Source of the DNA: Bradyrhizobium genosp. SA-3 | GTDB lineage: Bacteria; Pseudomonadota; Alphaproteobacteria; Rhizobiales; Xanthobacteraceae | Length of the DNA: 64,000 nucleotides | Direction of reading: 5' to 3' | Assembly (NCBI RefSeq): GCF_004212635.1 | Contig: NZ_PSRT01000003.1 | Location: 57,441 to 121,440 of the forward strand | Part shown: positions 60,688-64,000 of the stretch, piece after piece | Position numbering within the stretch: position 1 is the first letter of the stretch | Layout: each line of letters starts with the position of its first letter | Program-made: the position numbers and the translations under genes | Notes under the pieces: generated by a model | The model's database searches: none | What the model saw: only the letters and a program-made list of their open reading frames with translations | What the model was told of the DNA's origin: nothing

Positions 60688-60863
60688 CTGTCATCGCCCG
60701 GCTTGACCGGGCGATCCAAGTACTCCGAGACCGCTGTGATCGTCCACGAAGCCGCGGAGTACTGGATGCCCCGGTCCCGGCTCCGCCAAGGCTACGCCGG
60801 GGCCACAGGGGTGCTCGGCCGCCGAAGCTTTAGCGAAGGCGGCAAGCCGGGGCATGACAGCGG
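60688..60863. repeat. Intergenic palindromic repeat, CCAGTACTCC family, copy 3
   Basis: CTGTCATCGCCCGGCTTGA at the left and GCCGGGGCATGACAGCG at the right, with CAAGTACTCCGAG and GGAGTACTGGATG inside and a longer insert than copies 1 and 2. Nothing coding is supported in 60536-60873. Confidence 0.7.
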
Positions 60864-60873
60864 ATGCGGTCGC

Positions 60874-62172
60874 CTACCTCACGATCCCCACCGGCTGCGC
60901 CTGCGCCGTGCCGCCGCGCATGCGTGCCAAGAGCTCCGCGGTCGGCCAGGAATCGGCCGGCAGGCCGTATTTGATCTGCATCGCCTTCACCGCGGCGCGG
61001 CTCTGTTGGCCGAGCACGCCGTCGACCTTGCCGACATTGAAACCGGCACGCACCAGCAACTGCTGCAATTCCTTGAGCTCGTTGAACGGCAGCTGCGCCA
61101 CCGACGCCACTGGCTTGCGCATCGGCGCGGCACCGGCGATGCGCGAGGCGAGATAGCCCGCGGTGGTCGAGTAGATCAGTGAGTTATTCCACTCGGTGTA
61201 AGCCGCGAAATTCGCATACGCCATGAAAGCCGGCCCAAAGCGCCCCATCGGCAGCAGCACGGACCCCGCGAGATTGTCGTTCGGCAGCGGCCGTCCGTCG
61301 GGGTACGTGACCCCGAGCTGGGCCCATGTCGAACGCGGCTCCCGCACCGTGAGATCGGTCTTATCCCACGGCAGGTTTTGCGGCACCTTGATCTCCTCCA
61401 GCCACGGCTCGCCGCGCCGCCACTTCAATCCATTGGCGATGTAATTCGCGGTCGAGCCGATCACGTCGGGTCCCGAGCGCAACAGGTCGCGCCGCCCGTC
61501 GCCGTCATAGTCGACCGCGTAGTTGACGTAATGCACGGGGAGGAACTGCGTCTGCCCGAGCTCGCCGGCCCAGGAGCCGATCATCTCCTCGGGATGCAGA
61601 TCGCCGCGGTCGATGATCTTCAGTGCGGCGATGGTCTCATTCACGAACATCTCGGAGCGGCGACAGTCATAGGCGAGCGACACCAGCGATTTCAGCGTCG
61701 GCAGATTGCCCATGTTGGCGCCGAAGTCGCTCTCCAACCCCCAGAAAGCTGCGATCACGGCCGCCGGTACGCCATATTCCTTCTCGGCGCGCGCGAATGC
61801 GGCCGCGTATTGCTTGATGTGCTGCTGTCCGTTCTGCATGCGATAGGGCGCGGCCATGCGGCCGGCAAATTCGGTGAAGAGCTGACCGAACACGCGCTGG
61901 CCGCGGTCGCGGTTGACGATGCCCTGGTCATAGACGAGATACGGCGAAGCCTCCGCGATCGTGCGCTGCGACACGCCCGCAGCCATCGCCTGTTGCTTCA
62001 CGTCGGCCAGGAAGCGGTCGAAGCTCGCGCCATTGTGGCACGACGCCGCGCGCGGCGAGGGAGCGGGTTTCGGAGCTGCGGGCTTGACGGGCGTTGGCGC
62101 GAACTGGGCGGAGGCAGCAAAGGAGCACGCGACGAGAGCAATGGTCGCGATCGCACATCGGGTCAGGAGCAT
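60874..62172 (-). CDS. Lytic murein transglycosylase, MltB type, with peptidoglycan-binding domain
   Basis: 432 residues. A signal peptide (to about 22) and a Pro/Ala-rich linker (PVKPAAPKPAPSPRA) lead to a SLT/MltB catalytic domain with the catalytic glutamate E147 in FWGLESDFGANMGNLPTL, and SWAGELGQTQFLPVHYVNYAVDYDGDGRRDL. The C-terminal ~60 residues (ELQQLLVRAGFNVGKVDGVLGQQSRAAVKAMQIKYGL) form a peptidoglycan-binding domain. Cleaves glycan strands in the periplasm; a typical housekeeping cell-wall enzyme. It diverges from htpX. Confidence 0.9.
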   Translation of the reverse strand: MLLTRCAIATIALVACSFAASAQFAPTPVKPAAPKPAPSPRAASCHNGASFDRFLADVKQQAMAAGVSQRTIAEASPYLVYDQGIVNRDRGQRVFGQLFTEFAGRMAAPYRMQNGQQHIKQYAAAFARAEKEYGVPAAVIAAFWGLESDFGANMGNLPTLKSLVSLAYDCRRSEMFVNETIAALKIIDRGDLHPEEMIGSWAGELGQTQFLPVHYVNYAVDYDGDGRRDLLRSGPDVIGSTANYIANGLKWRRGEPWLEEIKVPQNLPWDKTDLTVREPRSTWAQLGVTYPDGRPLPNDNLAGSVLLPMGRFGPAFMAYANFAAYTEWNNSLIYSTTAGYLASRIAGAAPMRKPVASVAQLPFNELKELQQLLVRAGFNVGKVDGVLGQQSRAAVKAMQIKYGLPADSWPTAELLARMRGGTAQAQPVGIVR

Positions 62173-62355
62173 GAGGTTTCCGGAGGGGAAGGGGCGCTTG
62201 AATTCTTGACGAAGTTTAATGGAACGTTCGCGCTCAAGCCAGTGCCGCGGCCCCGCGACGCACCTTGAAACCTTGCACCCGGGCCGGGGTCATCCCTACC
62301 TCAGGCTTGCCGGCCTGCAATGCCTCCAGCGGCGCAGCCGCGCCAGGAGACGGCC

Positions 62356-63303
62356 ATGAACTATCTTCGTACCGCAATGCTGCTCGCAGGCCTCACTGCC
62401 CTGTTCATGGGCGTGGGCTATCTGATCGGCGGTGCCTCGGGCGCCATGATCGCGCTCGTCATTGCCGCCGCGACCAATCTCTTCACCTACTGGAACTCCG
62501 ACCGCATGGTGCTATCGATGTACGGCGCCCATGAGGTCGACCGTGCCAGCGCGCCGGAGCTGGTCGGTCTCGTCGCCGAGCTTGCCGGCCGCGCCGGATT
62601 GCCGATGCCGCGCGTGTTCCTGATGGACGAGCCGCAGCCCAACGCCTTCGCGACCGGACGCAACCCCGAGAACGCCGCGGTTGCCGTCACCACCGGCCTG
62701 ATGAACCAGCTCAGCCGCGAGGAACTCGCCGGCGTGATTGCGCATGAGCTCGCGCATATCAAGCATCACGACACGCTTCTGATGACGATCACCGCGACCA
62801 TCGCCGGCGCGATCTCCATGCTGGCGCAGTTCGGCATGTTCTTCGGCGGCAATCGCGACAACAACAATGGTCTGGGCATCGTCGGCTCGATCCTGATGAT
62901 GATCCTCGCCCCGCTCGGCGCCATGCTGGTGCAGATGGCGATCAGCCGCACGCGCGAATATGCCGCCGACAATCTCGGCGCGCGCATTGCGGGACAGCCG
63001 ATGTGGCTGGCGTCCGCGCTGGTGAAGATCGAGAGCGCCGCGCATCAGGTGCCGAACTTGGAAGCGGAGCGAAACCCCGCGACCGCGCACATGTTCATCA
63101 TCAATCCGCTGTCGGGCCACGGCGTGGACAATCTGTTCGCCACCCATCCCTCGACCCAGAACCGCATCGCGGCGCTTCAACAGCTCGCGGCCGAGCTCGG
63201 CGCGCAGGCGGCGCCGTCGGTCGGCGCCAACGAGAACTATCCGCCGCGAAGCCCGTGGGGCCGTTCGTCGTCACCTGGCCCTTCGCGCGGTCCTTGGGGC
63301 TGA
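62356..63303 (+). CDS. htpX: Membrane zinc metalloprotease HtpX
   Basis: 315 residues of the M48 family that degrades misfolded membrane proteins. Two N-terminal helices (about 5-50) and further helices after the catalytic motif; zinc ligands are in HELAH (130-134, [14 protein letters not shown]) with the third ligand glutamate in [12 protein letters not shown]. Ends in a Ser/Pro/Trp-rich tail. AGGAGA precedes ATG 62356. It diverges from the lytic transglycosylase; heat-shock control is known for the family but is not visible here. Confidence 0.93.
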   Translation: MNYLRTAMLLAGLTALFMGVGYLIGGASGAMIALVIAAATNLFTYWNSDRMVLSMYGAHEVDRASAPELVGLVAELAGRAGLPMPRVFLMDEPQPNAFATGRNPENAAVAVTTGLMNQLSREELAGVIAHELAHIKHHDTLLMTITATIAGAISMLAQFGMFFGGNRDNNNGLGIVGSILMMILAPLGAMLVQMAISRTREYAADNLGARIAGQPMWLASALVKIESAAHQVPNLEAERNPATAHMFIINPLSGHGVDNLFATHPSTQNRIAALQQLAAELGAQAAPSVGANENYPPRSPWGRSSSPGPSRGPWG

Positions 63304-63440
63304 TGCGGAACCGGCTGGAATTTGCGCCAGGCTTTGTGACCTGGCGCACACAGGATTCCCGGCGCCGGTGTTAACACCCCGGCGAGACCATTTCTTCGAA
63401 AGGGGATGCGTGGCCGGACCTCAGCCGGCCAGCGTCGAAG

Positions 63441-64000
63441 ATGACCAGAGCTGCCGTACCATTGCTGATCGTCCTTTGCGGGCTCATTGGGCTGTCCACG
63501 CATATGGTCGTCAATTGCGGCGACGAGGACGATCCCGACATCTGCTCGGCCGTGATCGGCTTCTCGCCGCTGCGCGGCTCGCTGATCGCCTTCGCCTATG
63601 AGGGGCGCGGGCGGATCGCGCTGCGCCACGGCGACTTCAGGCGGGCGATCGCCGATTTCGACGAGGCCATCCACCTCAATCCCAATCGCGCCTCGCTCTA
63701 TCGCGACCGGGCGCTGGCGCGCCGGCAGAACGGCGATCTGGAGCTTGCGATTGCGGATTATGACGAGGCGATCGCGCATGATCCCAAGCTCGCCGGGCCC
63801 TATCACCAGCGCGGTCTTGCGCTCGCTGCCAAGGGCGATCTCGACCGCGCCATCCTGAGCTACAGCACGGCGGTCCGCCTCGATCCCTCGGACGCGCAGG
63901 CCCGCCTCGACCGGGGCCTGGCGTTCCTCGCCCGCGGCCAGGCCGACGACGCGCGCGCCGATTTCGAAGCCGCGCTCGCGCTGCCCGCCGGCAAGGACGG
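63441..64000 (+). CDS. TPR-repeat protein, cut by right edge
   Basis: At least 186 residues from ATG 63441 (MTRAAVPLLIVLCGLIG). The N-terminus has a hydrophobic signal or anchor (about 5-22), a CGDEDDPDIC segment with two cysteines, then tetratricopeptide repeats (RGRIALRHGDFRRAIADFDEAIHLNPNRASLYRDRALARR, then two more units of ~34 residues). It is probably a periplasmic scaffold protein. The right edge cuts it within a further repeat. A start at GTG or an upstream ATG is possible. The 137-bp stretch before it shows no gene. Confidence 0.8.
   Translation, partial: MTRAAVPLLIVLCGLIGLSTHMVVNCGDEDDPDICSAVIGFSPLRGSLIAFAYEGRGRIALRHGDFRRAIADFDEAIHLNPNRASLYRDRALARRQNGDLELAIADYDEAIAHDPKLAGPYHQRGLALAAKGDLDRAILSYSTAVRLDPSDAQARLDRGLAFLARGQADDARADFEAALALPAGKD

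Overview
The window is GC-rich, almost fully coding, and reads as a chromosomal segment of a Bradyrhizobium-type alphaproteobacterium (Nitrobacteraceae/Hyphomicrobiales). The evidence is the gene content (a rhizobial glpD-glpSTPQUV glycerol locus, vanA/vanB-type Rieske systems, a Pao-type molybdenum hydroxylase, fatty-acid oxidation genes) and many palindromic intergenic repeats of kinds that, from memory, are widespread in that group. There are no rRNA genes, CRISPR arrays, phage genes or insertion sequences, and I saw no tRNA gene.

Left part (1-16 kb): the 3' end of pgm; a vanillate-demethylase-like operon (Rieske oxygenase, GntR/FCD regulator, FMN/2Fe-2S reductase) behind two identical TGTATACA sites; a dual GGDEF-EAL protein; a TetR gene divergent from an NTF2-like gene and upstream of a GMC oxidoreductase; a divergent hemC convergent with hemE; a sensor diguanylate cyclase; and slyX-trhO.

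Middle (15-44 kb): gamma-glutamyltransferase; a Tat-exported PaoABC-type molybdenum hydroxylase followed by an exported FKBP prolyl isomerase; a cupin and two VOC proteins; a two-gene surface operon (exported FecR-domain protein plus a beta-barrel with a Pro/Ser/Thr linker) divergent from a GT39/PMT-like membrane glycosyltransferase; an OmpA-family gene with a frameshift and a CRP-like palindrome upstream; a YcaQ-type DNA glycosylase; a frameshifted MFS permease; an RND efflux pair with a TetR gene; a frameshifted flavin reductase; and fadE-thiolase-fadJ-thioesterase, a compact beta-oxidation operon.

Right part (44-64 kb): a HAD phosphatase and glpR, then a phd/vapC toxin-antitoxin pair on the opposite strand, then glpD-glpS-glpT-glpP-glpQ-glpU-glpV (glycerol uptake by an ABC importer and glycerol-3-phosphate oxidation) ending in a clear intrinsic terminator. 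Next come a TetR gene divergent from a solute-binding protein plus second Rieske oxygenase, an Old Yellow Enzyme, a DUF1993 protein, an MltB-type lytic transglycosylase, htpX, and a TPR protein cut by the right edge.

The points most worth a second look are: the complementary degeneration of the GlpS/GlpT ATPase motifs; three single-base frameshifts, each repaired by adding one G/C base; the FecR/beta-barrel/PMT neighbourhood; the divergent hemC; and a Rieske plus binding-protein module that lacks both a reductase and a permease.
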